Source of the DNA: Veillonella absiana
Lineage (GTDB): Bacteria > Bacillota > Negativicutes > Veillonellales > Veillonellaceae
Assembly: GCF_032970905.1 (NCBI RefSeq)
Contig: NZ_JAWJZA010000017.1
Strand: one strand, 5' to 3'
DNA: 55,227 nt
Under the pieces are notes generated by a model that made no database searches, was not told the origin of the DNA, and was given only the letters and a program-made list of their open reading frames with translations. Made by a program: the position numbers and the translations under genes. Shown piece after piece: positions 27,275-35,230 of the stretch (position 1 is the first letter of the stretch; every line of letters starts with the position of its first letter).

Positions 27275-27870
27275 GTGATACAGCTACCATGACAAATACA
27301 GCTGCTCAGGCCGATAGTCATCAAGTGGTGCTTGATGAACAAGTGTTGAATGATAATCAGAAAATTCTGTTAATCGTATCATTCTTATTGCGCTACCCTG
27401 ATGCAGCTTGGTATGCAGAAATTCCTGAATGGAAAACCGATACTGAAACAGTAGAACATCCACAATTGAAACAAGCCATCTTCGATTTCTTCGACTATGT
27501 GGACGAAATGCCACGTAAGGAATTCGAGGACCAATACGTTCGTACCTTTGACTTCAGTCAAAATACGACGATGTACATGTCCACCTATGAATTGCAAGGT
27601 ACTGGCGAACAGGCAGAGGAACTTGTAAAATACAAGGCGTTCTACTTGGAAAATGATTTCGAAATTCCTGCAGAGATGCCTGACTATGTGCCAGCTATCT
27701 TGGAATTATGCGCTGCTGTTGACGCACCGGTGGCCCGAGAAATCTTGACGTACTGCCGTCCTCAATTGGAATACATCCGTGAACGTTTGATTGAGGCTAA
27801 AATCACGTACGCTTTCTTGTTTGATATTATTTTGGCGGTGGCCAACGGATTGGAGGACGGTGCAAAATGA
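27271..27870 (+). CDS. narJ: Nitrate reductase assembly chaperone, delta subunit
   Basis: Dedicated chaperone that inserts the molybdenum cofactor and matures NarGHI before membrane docking; not part of the final enzyme. 199 residues, mostly helical and acidic, with RKEFEDQYVRTFDFS and the Y-x-x-FYLENDFEIPAEMPDYVP segment of the family. ATG 27271 overlaps the narH stop and follows AGGAGG at 27256-27261; an ATG at 27262 touches that site directly and is unlikely. narI overlaps by 4 bases. Confidence 0.93.
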   Translation: MSDTATMTNTAAQADSHQVVLDEQVLNDNQKILLIVSFLLRYPDAAWYAEIPEWKTDTETVEHPQLKQAIFDFFDYVDEMPRKEFEDQYVRTFDFSQNTTMYMSTYELQGTGEQAEELVKYKAFYLENDFEIPAEMPDYVPAILELCAAVDAPVAREILTYCRPQLEYIRERLIEAKITYAFLFDIILAVANGLEDGAK

Positions 27871-28550
27871 ATCTATTCTTATGGGGCGCCTTGCCTTACA
27901 TTGCCTTCACTTTCCTAATCGCAGGAACGTTAATTCGTTTCTTCTATTTTGAAAGTAACTGGACAACAAAATCCAGTGAATTTTTAGAGAAAAAACAATT
28001 GCGCATTGCCAACCCATTGTTCCACTTTGGCTTGGCCTGCGTGTTGGGCGGTCATATCGTAGGTGTGCTAATGCCAAAAACTTGGACAGCTGCTCTTGGT
28101 ATTAATGACCATATGTACCATGAAGGTGCCTTGTACATGGGTGCTGTAGCAGGTGTATTGTTCATCGTAGGCTTCTTGCTCTTGATGAAACGTCGTTTCA
28201 CTGTGAAAGCTCTAGAAGCTAACACATCTACACTAGATAAATGGTTATACCTATTCTTAGCGTTGGCTATTTTTAGTGGTATGACTGGTACATTGTTGAA
28301 TTACGCTGGTTTCTTTGACTATCGTGTGTCCATCGGACCTTGGTTCCGCGGACTCTTGATGTTCCAACCAGATCCATCCTTGATGGAAGGTGTACCACTA
28401 GAATTTAAATTCCACATGTTCTCATGGATGGCTGTGGCTATTATCTTCCCATTCAGTCGTTTGGTGCATTGCTTGAGCGTGCCGTTGAATTATTTGACGA
28501 GGCCATTTATTGTGTACCGCAAACGTGACGGAGCTGGGAGAGATAAATAA
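27867..28550 (+). CDS. narI: Respiratory nitrate reductase gamma subunit (diheme cytochrome b)
   Basis: Membrane anchor that oxidises quinol and passes electrons to NarH. 227 residues with five predicted membrane helices. Heme-ligand histidines are visible in PLFHFGLACVLGGHIVG (second helix) and in FKFHMFSWMAV and SRLVHCLSVP (last helices). ATGA overlap with narJ. Last gene of the operon; a large nested inverted repeat follows. Confidence 0.94.
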   Translation: MNLFLWGALPYIAFTFLIAGTLIRFFYFESNWTTKSSEFLEKKQLRIANPLFHFGLACVLGGHIVGVLMPKTWTAALGINDHMYHEGALYMGAVAGVLFIVGFLLLMKRRFTVKALEANTSTLDKWLYLFLALAIFSGMTGTLLNYAGFFDYRVSIGPWFRGLLMFQPDPSLMEGVPLEFKFHMFSWMAVAIIFPFSRLVHCLSVPLNYLTRPFIVYRKRDGAGRDK

Positions 28551-28574
28551 TTTTGGCTGAACCCTTTTTCGGTT

Positions 28575-28720
28575 CATGCTAGTAGTGATTAATATTCACT
28601 AATAACAACATCAAAGAACCACACTATAACTTCTACTCTCTAGAGGGAACCTCTAAGTTCGTAGGCGTTATAGTGTGGTTCTTTTCATTTCTAACACTAG
28701 CATTAATCACTACTAGCATG
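28575..28720. terminator. Three-layer nested inverted repeat after narI
   Basis: Outermost arms of 19 bp are CATGCTAGTAGTGATTAAT (28575-28593) and its exact complement at 28702-28720. Inside is an 18-bp arm pair AAAGAACCACACTATAAC (28613-28630) / 28667-28684 ending in TTCTTT. The apex is CTCTAGAGGGAACCTCTAAG (28638-28657), the motif shared with 17631 and 19646. It acts at least as the narGHJI terminator. Confidence 0.8.
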
Positions 28721-28809
28721 TGCACGGCACTGAGTTCAATCTAAAATTATTTATCGGGGAGTATAGATGTGGAGGCTGTGATTTACAGAATCAAATGTTC
28801 TTTATTCGC

Positions 28810-28838
28810 TTACACATTTTGTTAATATAGGGTACAAT
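28810..28838 (+). promoter_or_regulatory. Promoter candidate for the MFS gene
   Basis: TTACAC (28810-28815), 17-bp spacer, TACAAT (28833-28838), about 190 bp before the MFS start and 40 bp before a small ORF. Confidence 0.5.
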
Positions 28839-28878
28839 ACAGTTAAGTAATATCTTTTTAGAGTATATTGGTGAAAAT

Positions 28879-28986
28879 ATGATTATATATAAAGCGATTG
28901 TAGAATATAAAAAGAATGAATCGTTACCGTATAAAGAACCGTTTGTAATTGGTTTTGTTTCATTAATTGCTCTGAAGGCTTTGTAA
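28879..28986 (+). CDS. Possible 35-residue leader peptide or small protein
   Basis: ATG 28879 follows GGTGA closely and the frame runs to TAA 28984-28986. The product begins MIIYKAIVEYKKNES and ends in an apolar segment (FVIGFVSLIALKAL). It lies between the promoter candidate and the MFS exporter gene. It may be a leader peptide, a small membrane protein or chance. I recognise no family. Confidence 0.25.
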   Translation: MIIYKAIVEYKKNESLPYKEPFVIGFVSLIALKAL

Positions 28987-29028
28987 CTAAATTAGATGAG
29001 GGAATGATTCTAGAATGAGAGATGAGTT

Positions 29029-30234
29029 ATGATAGAGCATTGGAAGAGAATTGTCTATTTAATCTCTGCCATACAGGTTGGGGCGGGGATTACGATTATT
29101 GGGGTAATATCATTTATCCCTTTATTTTTAGGTGATATAGGAGTCTCGGATCAAGGAGAGGCTGCATTTTGGGCAGGGCTGATTTCTGGGATTACACCGT
29201 TAATGATTTGCTTTACCGCACCTTATTGGACGACAAAGGCTAATCAGTGGGGGCCGCGAAAACCGATGATGGTATTGCTAGCTATGCTGTCATTATCTGT
29301 TGGATTATCGAGTTTAGCTACATCACCAGTGCAATTGTTTTTATTACGCATGGTGCAAGGTTTTGTAGGTGGTTTTGTGCCCATAGGGCTGGCCATTATT
29401 ACCATGATTGTTCCCGAAAAACACGTTGCTTGGGGGATGGGGCTATATCAAGCTTCAATGGTCATGGGCGTAGTATTTGGACCACTTATTGGTGGTTTAG
29501 CAGCAGATTTGCTAGGTTACAGGGCGCCGTTCTTGGTATTTAGCGCATTGGCATTTATGTGCTTCCTCGGGGTGGCATTTTTGATGCCAAACATTCAGCA
29601 TAAACATAAAATTGATCGTGGCACATCACAATTGAGCTTAATTAAATATTTCTTGAGTATTCCCAAGGTTCGCTTGCTCGTATTTATGCAATTCCTTTGT
29701 AACTTTGGTATTACTGGTATTGGTCCGATTTTACCGCTGTATATTAAACATTACATGGATGTGGACGAAGCCTTTGTAGCCACTATCGTAGGTATTGTTA
29801 TTTTCCTTGCAGGATTATTTAGTGCGTTGGCTTCTTTATCTATTGGCCGGCTTACAAAACGAATGGGGATGCCACAGATTCTTGTGTCCGCTACCATCGG
29901 TGTTGGTGTATTCTTCATCATGCAGTACTTGATGCCGAATATCTGGGGACTCGGTGCTTTCCGCGCCTTGGCGGGCTTTGCTATGGGCTTTATCATGCCG
30001 ACGGCTAATACGTTGATTTCTCAAAATGTGCCTGTGGAACGACGCAGTATTGTATTTGGCGTTGTGTCTAGCGTATCTATTTTAGGTAATGTGGCGGGGC
30101 CATTCTGCAGTGGTTTGATTGCTAAGGAATTTGGCTATGCCGCTGTATTTTGGTTAACGGCCTTTGCGTTTTTTATCTCGGCTTATATGATTCATTCTAG
30201 ATTTTCAAAATCTCAGGATGTTACAGAATTCTAG
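29029..30234 (+). CDS. Major facilitator superfamily exporter (multidrug type)
   Basis: 401 residues, twelve predicted helices. Features include LRMVQGFVGGFVPIGLAI (motif-B-like Arg in helix 4), LYQASMVMGVVFGPLIGG (antiporter motif C in helix 5) and the repeat in the second half, FRALAGFAMGFIMPTANTLI. Motif C indicates a drug or metabolite/proton antiporter. The substrate is unknown. It stands alone between the nar locus and a LysR-type gene on the same strand 93 bp further. Confidence 0.87.
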   Translation: MIEHWKRIVYLISAIQVGAGITIIGVISFIPLFLGDIGVSDQGEAAFWAGLISGITPLMICFTAPYWTTKANQWGPRKPMMVLLAMLSLSVGLSSLATSPVQLFLLRMVQGFVGGFVPIGLAIITMIVPEKHVAWGMGLYQASMVMGVVFGPLIGGLAADLLGYRAPFLVFSALAFMCFLGVAFLMPNIQHKHKIDRGTSQLSLIKYFLSIPKVRLLVFMQFLCNFGITGIGPILPLYIKHYMDVDEAFVATIVGIVIFLAGLFSALASLSIGRLTKRMGMPQILVSATIGVGVFFIMQYLMPNIWGLGAFRALAGFAMGFIMPTANTLISQNVPVERRSIVFGVVSSVSILGNVAGPFCSGLIAKEFGYAAVFWLTAFAFFISAYMIHSRFSKSQDVTEF

Positions 30235-30327
30235 CTAATGCCGCAATAGCTGAGGCGTACTGAAAATCATGGCTCGCTATGAGACCGTAGTTCTTGTATG
30301 ACAATTAATCGGTTCGAGGTTTAACCT

Positions 30328-31208
30328 ATGTTATTAAAACAATTAGAATATTTTGTGGCCGTGGTGGATTACAATTCTTTCACCCAGGCCGCCTATGAAA
30401 GTTACATATCCCAGTCCGCCATTTCACAGCAAATCAAGGCACTAGAGAAAAATCTTGGCACCACCCTCATTGTGCGTGAAAATCGGAGCTTTCACCTAAC
30501 GCCAGCGGGCGAGTACTTTTACCAAGAGGGCAAACGATTGCTCGATCAAATCCATATTTTAGAACGGGAAATGCAGCGGATTGGCGTGGATAATCGGGTG
30601 TATTTACGCGTGGGCTATTTAAATCGCTACAGTGGGACGGAATTGATGATACCATTGTGAAAGTATCAAAACAGTACCCTAATTTAGATATTCGCATGAC
30701 CGGCGGTTCCCATGAGGAACTCTACGAGGACATGATGAATAAGTCCATTGATTTGGCATTGAACGATCAGTGGCGGGCATTTAATTCGAATTTTAACAAT
30801 GATTTGATTGTTAGTGCACCTAGTTATATGGAGGTAGCAACAGGCTATATGGATAAAGACACTGTTGAAATTCCAGATATATCGGATTTATCTGCCATAT
30901 TGATTTGTACGCTTATGACGCAGGTTCATGAGGAGGATTACTATCGCAAGGTACTTGGGTTTACAGGGGCGTTCCTAGTGGCACGAAATTTGGAAGAAGC
31001 CCGTATGCTCGTGGCCAGTGGCCGAGGATTCTTATTAATTGACCAAGTAGGGACTCTGATGAATCCAATTGCGAATATTAAACGCGTCCCTGTATATTCA
31101 GAAGGGCGTCCGCTAGAACGGAATTATTGTTTCTTTAATCCATTGGAAAATACGAATGAATATGTGAAACCGTTTACAGACACATTTAAAGAATTACTCA
31201 ATAAGTAA
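30328..31208 (+). pseudogene. LysR-type regulator split by a one-base frameshift
   Basis: The first frame (30328-30660) encodes the winged-helix domain (LEYFVAVVDYNSFTQAAYES, ISQSAISQQIKALEKNLGTT) and stops after YLNRYSGTELMIPL. The second frame gives the effector-binding domain (DTIVKVSKQYPNLDIRM to the stop at 31208). At about 30643 adding one base restores TELDDTIVKV, so a single deletion explains the break. Joined, the protein would be about 293 residues, the normal LysR length. It converges with a YeiH-family gene; in E. coli yeiE (LysR) neighbours yeiH, so it may once have controlled that gene. Confidence 0.85.
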
Positions 31209-31249
31209 AAAATGAGCACTCACAATTGATAACGTGAGTGCTCATTTTT
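31207..31249. terminator. Bidirectional terminator between the LysR and YeiH genes
   Basis: Perfect stem AAAAATGAGCACTCAC / GTGAGTGCTCATTTTT (31208-31223, 31234-31249), loop of 10, with A and T runs at the two ends. It serves the converging genes. Confidence 0.9.
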
Positions 31250-31325
31250 ATTATAAACTTGTTAATAGAGGATTGTTCAAATAATCATAGAGACGAATGA
31301 TTTCGCTTGGTTTAGAACAATCGGC

Positions 31326-32363
31326 TTACCACAATCCAATCATGTGTTGTACCCACAAGCTGACGATGGCGATGCATACCCAGCATGTGAAGCCAAGTGC
31401 CAATGAGGAACCACTAGATTTGATGAGTTTTACTATATTCGTATTTAAACCGATGGCGACCATAGCCATGATTATAAGGTATTTGGAGATACCTTTGAAC
31501 ATGCTAAAGATGGTAGAATTAGCACCAAAGTAAGTGGCTACTGTAGTGATGATGGAGCACAGGATAAAGTACAAAACGAAACGTGGGAAAATTTTTGCGA
31601 TGTTAACAGAACTGTCGCTTTCACCAGTGGCAGTTTGTTTATCCTTGTACACCTGATAGCTAGCCAAACCGAGACAAATCGGGATGATGGCAAGGGTCCG
31701 AGTCAACTTAACGATTGTCGCGTATTCCAATGTTTGCGCCCCAGGATGCATAGAATCCCATACAGCAGCAGTGGCAGTTACAGAGGATGTATCATTAACG
31801 GCAGTACCTGCGAATAGACCAAAACCCGTGTTGGTGAGGCCAAGGAAATCGCCTAGCGTTGGGAACACGAAGGCGGCGATAACGTTAAAGAAGAACACCG
31901 TGGAAATCGCTTGAGCGATATCTTGATCGTCGGCCTTGATAACAGGCGCAGCGGCTGCGATGGCGGAACCACCACAAATGGAGGAACCCACACCGATGAG
32001 CACAGCGATATTCGATGGAATATTCGTCATTTTAAAAATCACATAGGCCACGATGAGGGATGTCAAAATTGTAGAAATGATAACGGGAAGAGAAATCCAC
32101 CCCACATGAATGACCTGCATAATGTTTAGACCAAAACCGAGCAAAATAACGGCGTATTGCAAGATTTTTTTGGATGTGAAAGATACACCTGGTGTTATTT
32201 TAGTATGAGACCAAATGTTCATGGTGGTCCCTAAAATAATACCAAGGATGATGGCAAAAATTGGTCCACCTACGAGTGGTACGAGTTGTCCTAAATACCA
32301 ACAAGGCAAGGCGAGTAGAAAACAGAGCGCTATGCCAGGTAATGTTGTTCCGTTAATGCCCAT
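31326..32363 (-). CDS. YeiH/UPF0324-family membrane protein (putative sulfate exporter family)
   Basis: 345 residues, about ten membrane helices. Family marks are LLGFGLNIMQV, GVGSSICGGSAIAAAAPVIK and FAGTAVNDTSSVTATA, the last two being the strongly conserved core motifs of the YeiH/Cons_hypoth698 family. The true substrate is not settled. AAAGGGGG precedes ATG 32363. The 327 bp to the next gene contain a terminator and a short tandem repeat. Confidence 0.85.
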   Translation of the reverse strand: MGINGTTLPGIALCFLLALPCWYLGQLVPLVGGPIFAIILGIILGTTMNIWSHTKITPGVSFTSKKILQYAVILLGFGLNIMQVIHVGWISLPVIISTILTSLIVAYVIFKMTNIPSNIAVLIGVGSSICGGSAIAAAAPVIKADDQDIAQAISTVFFFNVIAAFVFPTLGDFLGLTNTGFGLFAGTAVNDTSSVTATAAVWDSMHPGAQTLEYATIVKLTRTLAIIPICLGLASYQVYKDKQTATGESDSSVNIAKIFPRFVLYFILCSIITTVATYFGANSTIFSMFKGISKYLIIMAMVAIGLNTNIVKLIKSSGSSLALGFTCWVCIAIVSLWVQHMIGLW

Positions 32364-32544
32364 AATAAAAGCCCCCTTTGCGGTTGAGCATCGAATATAC
32401 TTATATATCTAATTGATAATCATGGTTTTATAATAGCACAAATAGGGGAATTAAATCTATAAAATATCTTTATATAAATTACATAGTCGCCTGATAATGA
32501 ACAACTTTATTAGATTTGTATGCATACAAAAGAAAATTATATTT

Positions 32545-32588
32545 GTATTGAAAATTAAATAACCTCATCAGGTAAAGTGATGAGGTTA
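32545..32588 (-). terminator. Terminator of the LysE-family gene
   Basis: TAACCTCATCA (32560-32570) / TGATGAGGTTA (32578-32588). On the minus strand the stem is followed by TTTAATTTTCAA. Confidence 0.7.
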
Positions 32589-32596
32589 TAGAGAGC

Positions 32597-32636
32597 ATTA
32601 GATATTATTAGATATTATTAGATATTATTAGATATT
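32597..32636. repeat. Four tandem copies of a 10-bp unit
   Basis: ATTAGATATT repeated four times without change, between the LysE-family stop and its terminator. The copy number may vary by slippage. No protein or CRISPR context. Confidence 0.9.
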
Positions 32637-32690
32637 ATTGCTAAGCTGATGATACTGTATGTCAGTGAATTGAATTAGTTAACATAAGTA

Positions 32691-33302
32691 CTAGTTGATC
32701 ATCAACATTACAGCATCATATACAAGTTTGATGCCGTACAATAGGATAATAGTACCACAGATTTTATTGAGCCAGGCCAAGCTAGAGATACTAATTTTAT
32801 TAGCCAAGAGGCGCATCACTAATGCGAGACCACCGAACCAAACGATGGCAGCGGCCATGACACCACTGATAAAAATATAGCTTTCACTATCAGAGAGGCT
32901 AGCCCGGAAGGCACCGAGCATCATTGTTACGTCAATGAGAGCCTGTGGATTCGCCCAAGTTACCAAAAAGGATATGGAGATGATTTTGGTAATCGGCACA
33001 TTTGTATCTACGTTTGAAATAGTTGGTTCTGTGCGTACTGTTTGATACCCCATGTACATAATGAGTAAACCGCCGAAGAACATAACTAGTAATTTGAGCA
33101 ATGGGAATTGTGTGATGAGGGCCCCCATGCCAAAGAAAGCGGAAAGACTGAGCGTCATGTCAAAGAAAATGACGATGGCCACCGTGATCAGCACACGCAT
33201 AGTTGTTTGTGCTAGGGCTGTATTGATTACGAATAGATTTTGCATCCCAATTGGCGCCATAGATGAAATGCCAATGATGAGACCTTGAAGAAAGAAAAAC
33301 AT
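32691..33302 (-). CDS. LysE/ArgO-family amino-acid exporter
   Basis: 203 residues, six predicted helices. The N-terminal motif ISSMAPIGMQNLFVIN (G-x-x-x-x-P-G-P/I type), KLLVMFFGGLLIMYMGYQ and VTWANPQALIDVTMML match LysE/ArgO exporters of basic amino acids. ATG 33302 follows GAGGAG; the frame extends to 33323 with no site. The exported amino acid is not determined by sequence. Confidence 0.87.
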   Translation of the reverse strand: MFFFLQGLIIGISSMAPIGMQNLFVINTALAQTTMRVLITVAIVIFFDMTLSLSAFFGMGALITQFPLLKLLVMFFGGLLIMYMGYQTVRTEPTISNVDTNVPITKIISISFLVTWANPQALIDVTMMLGAFRASLSDSESYIFISGVMAAAIVWFGGLALVMRLLANKISISSLAWLNKICGTIILLYGIKLVYDAVMLMIN

Positions 33303-33721
33303 AAAACTCCTCAATGTATACAATGTAAATTAATTCACTGAAATATATAAGGCACAGATATAAGAACTATAGTCTGTGCACAAATCTTATTATAGTATAT
33401 CACATATACAGATAGAATCAGTGTGATAATTCTTATGTTTCAAGGGCTAGTTTAGAAGATTATTTAAATACTTGTATGCTGTGTATGGTTATTCGTGTAT
33501 ATTGCTATCGGAATTGTATGTAATGATGGTATACGAAGATAGGAATATACATACAACTTTAAACGCGTATCTATAAAACTTACAAGTATATTTATAATAC
33601 AAATGTTGTATAACTTGTATAGAAGGCATATAATTCTCATAAGGGGATATATGAAGTTATATATGTAAAAAGAATTAATATCCTATCTGGTATTCTTAGG
33701 ATTATTACGAGGTGTAATACA
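33303..33721. other. Gene-free AT-rich gap
   Basis: About 420 bp between the divergent LysE-family and carbonic anhydrase genes. I find no open frame of note, no hairpin with a T-run and no clear operator. It should hold promoters for both genes. Confidence 0.6.
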
Positions 33722-34270
33722 ATGATTGATATAAATAAAATTGTAGAATTCAATAACAACTATGTGGCAGAACATCCTGAATTAGGTGAGGCCGGTCTCA
33801 CTAGCAAGCCAATGAAAAAATTAGCTATCGTAACCTGTATGGATACACGTCTCGTCTGTATGCTTGAGGAGGCTTTGGGATTTGGTCGTGGCGAGGTTAT
33901 TACCATTAAAACTGCAGGCAATAGTGTAACTCAACCAATCGATAATATCGTGCAGAGTCTATTGGTATCTACTTATGGGATGGGGATTACTGATGTGCTC
34001 GTTATTGGGCATGAAAATTGTGGTATGATTGATTTTTCTGCTCCACAATTTATGGAACAAATGAAATCTAAGGGAATTAATGAAGATGCTATACGCATGA
34101 TAGAACCAGGTCTCATTGATTGGATGGATCGTTTTCATATTTCTGAAGATAATGTAAAATATACGGTTAAATTCTTACGACATCATCCATTGTTCCCGCG
34201 TGGCATGGGGTTTTATGGTGGCATGATGGACCCTGATACTGGTGCATTCCGTTATGTAGAGGTAGAGTAA
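33722..34270 (+). CDS. Beta-class carbonic anhydrase
   Basis: Zinc enzyme interconverting CO2 and bicarbonate in the cytosol, supplying carboxylases such as PEPCK or biotin-dependent enzymes. 182 residues, short for the class. The metal ligands are visible: Cys and Asp in TCMDTRL (with Arg), His and Cys in GHENCGM. ATG 33722 follows GAGGTG. It is monocistronic, with a terminator behind. Confidence 0.9.
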   Translation: MIDINKIVEFNNNYVAEHPELGEAGLTSKPMKKLAIVTCMDTRLVCMLEEALGFGRGEVITIKTAGNSVTQPIDNIVQSLLVSTYGMGITDVLVIGHENCGMIDFSAPQFMEQMKSKGINEDAIRMIEPGLIDWMDRFHISEDNVKYTVKFLRHHPLFPRGMGFYGGMMDPDTGAFRYVEVE

Positions 34271-34348
34271 CTGATATACATGGCACATGGATAGACTCTT
34301 ATGAATATGAATTTATATAATTTATATAACGTATTATTAAATAGTGAA

Positions 34349-34380
34349 AGCCCCTGTACGATTTGTACAGGGGCTAATTT
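34349..34380 (+). terminator. Terminator after the carbonic anhydrase
   Basis: AGCCCCTGTAC (34349-34359) / GTACAGGGGCT (34365-34375), 5-base loop, followed by AATTTTAT. It may also serve bioY coming from the other side. Confidence 0.85.
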
Positions 34381-34448
34381 TATGATAGAGATAGGCGTAT
34401 ATTTTATTAGAGATAGGACTATACTTTATTCTTAACATATTATTTGTT

Positions 34449-35030
34449 CTATGCCATATGCATTTGTTTTGGTTTTCTTTGTCTACTAAAGGCGCGGAGT
34501 GCTTTGAAGATGCGTCTTTCACCAAGGGAGAGAATAGCAACCATTATGATATCTGCAGGAATGTCAAAGGCAAAGGCTGTAGATAATAGAACGGCCCAAT
34601 CTACGGTTTCGTTGAGGTACCAGTATAAAATGGCCGTTTTGTAAGTGAGACCGAAGAAGTATACGATGACAATACCTAAAAGATTCATGAGGAAATATTG
34701 TTTTTTAGTATGCACTGCATAGTTTTGGTGTACATAGGATAGAGCCCCAGCACAGAGGGCAAAGCCGATGAGGTATCCAAAGCTAGGCCGTAAAATATAG
34801 GATATACCGCCACCCCCAGCAAAGACTGGGATGCCTAAGAGACCCATTACTACATAGGCTGCAACCGCTCCAAATGCGTAGATTGGTGGTAGTAAAGCGG
34901 CGCCAAGTAATACGAAAGTAAATTGTAATGTGTAGTAATCAAAATAAGGCAACGGAATTTGAATACGTGCACCGACAGCGATGAGGGCGACAATGAGAGC
35001 GGCCCTAAATAACAACTTTGTTTGTTCCAT
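34449..35030 (-). CDS. bioY: BioY biotin transporter, ECF S-component
   Basis: Membrane protein that binds biotin and works with the shared energy-coupling module (not in this window). 193 residues, six helices. It shows QFTFVLLGAALLPPIYA, VVMGLLGIPVFAGGGGISYI and RPSFGYLIGF, all typical of BioY. AGGAGG precedes ATG 35030. It diverges from bioD, and its promoter overlaps a BirA-like operator, so biotin repression is expected. Confidence 0.93.
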   Translation of the reverse strand: MEQTKLLFRAALIVALIAVGARIQIPLPYFDYYTLQFTFVLLGAALLPPIYAFGAVAAYVVMGLLGIPVFAGGGGISYILRPSFGYLIGFALCAGALSYVHQNYAVHTKKQYFLMNLLGIVIVYFFGLTYKTAILYWYLNETVDWAVLLSTAFAFDIPADIIMVAILSLGERRIFKALRAFSRQRKPKQMHMA

Positions 35031-35090
35031 AATGACCTCCTAATGTTAACTTCTTAATTCCCTGTGAGTTTACGTAATTAATCTAGATAG

Positions 35091-35119
35091 AGTATAATCT
35101 TTGTTTTAATCATTGTCAA
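35091..35119 (-). promoter_or_regulatory. bioY promoter
   Basis: On the minus strand TTGACA (35119-35114), 17-bp spacer, TATACT (35096-35091): near-consensus. The -35 box is inside the left arm of the operator at 35113-35146. Confidence 0.8.
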
Positions 35120-35146
35120 CTTTGAAAATAATTTAACGTTGACTAA
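35113..35146. promoter_or_regulatory. BirA-like operator between bioY and bioD
   Basis: TTGTCAAC (35113-35120), 17 bp, GTTGACTAA (35138-35146). Bacterial BirA boxes have the form TTGTTAAC-N15-GTTAACAA. Position between two biotin genes and overlap with both -35 boxes support a biotin-repressor site. A birA gene is not in the window. Confidence 0.7.
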
Positions 35147-35168
35147 TTTCGTTTGAGGGGTATATACT
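35139..35168 (+). promoter_or_regulatory. bioD-bioA promoter
   Basis: TTGACT (35139-35144) lies in the right arm of the operator; TATATA (35161-35166, spacer 16) or TATACT (35163-35168, spacer 18) is the -10. Confidence 0.65.
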
Positions 35169-35230
35169 ACAATTGAATTTGTAAACTGTACATGTGATGC
35201 TAAGTTGTTAATCAATGGGAGGCAGATCAA

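Noticed and set aside
32597..32636. CRISPR array
   Set aside because: The repeats are 10 bp, contiguous and without spacers; no cas genes are present.
33303..33721. A non-coding RNA in the gap before the carbonic anhydrase
   Set aside because: Only AT-rich sequence with no stable stem or T-run; nothing to support an RNA gene.
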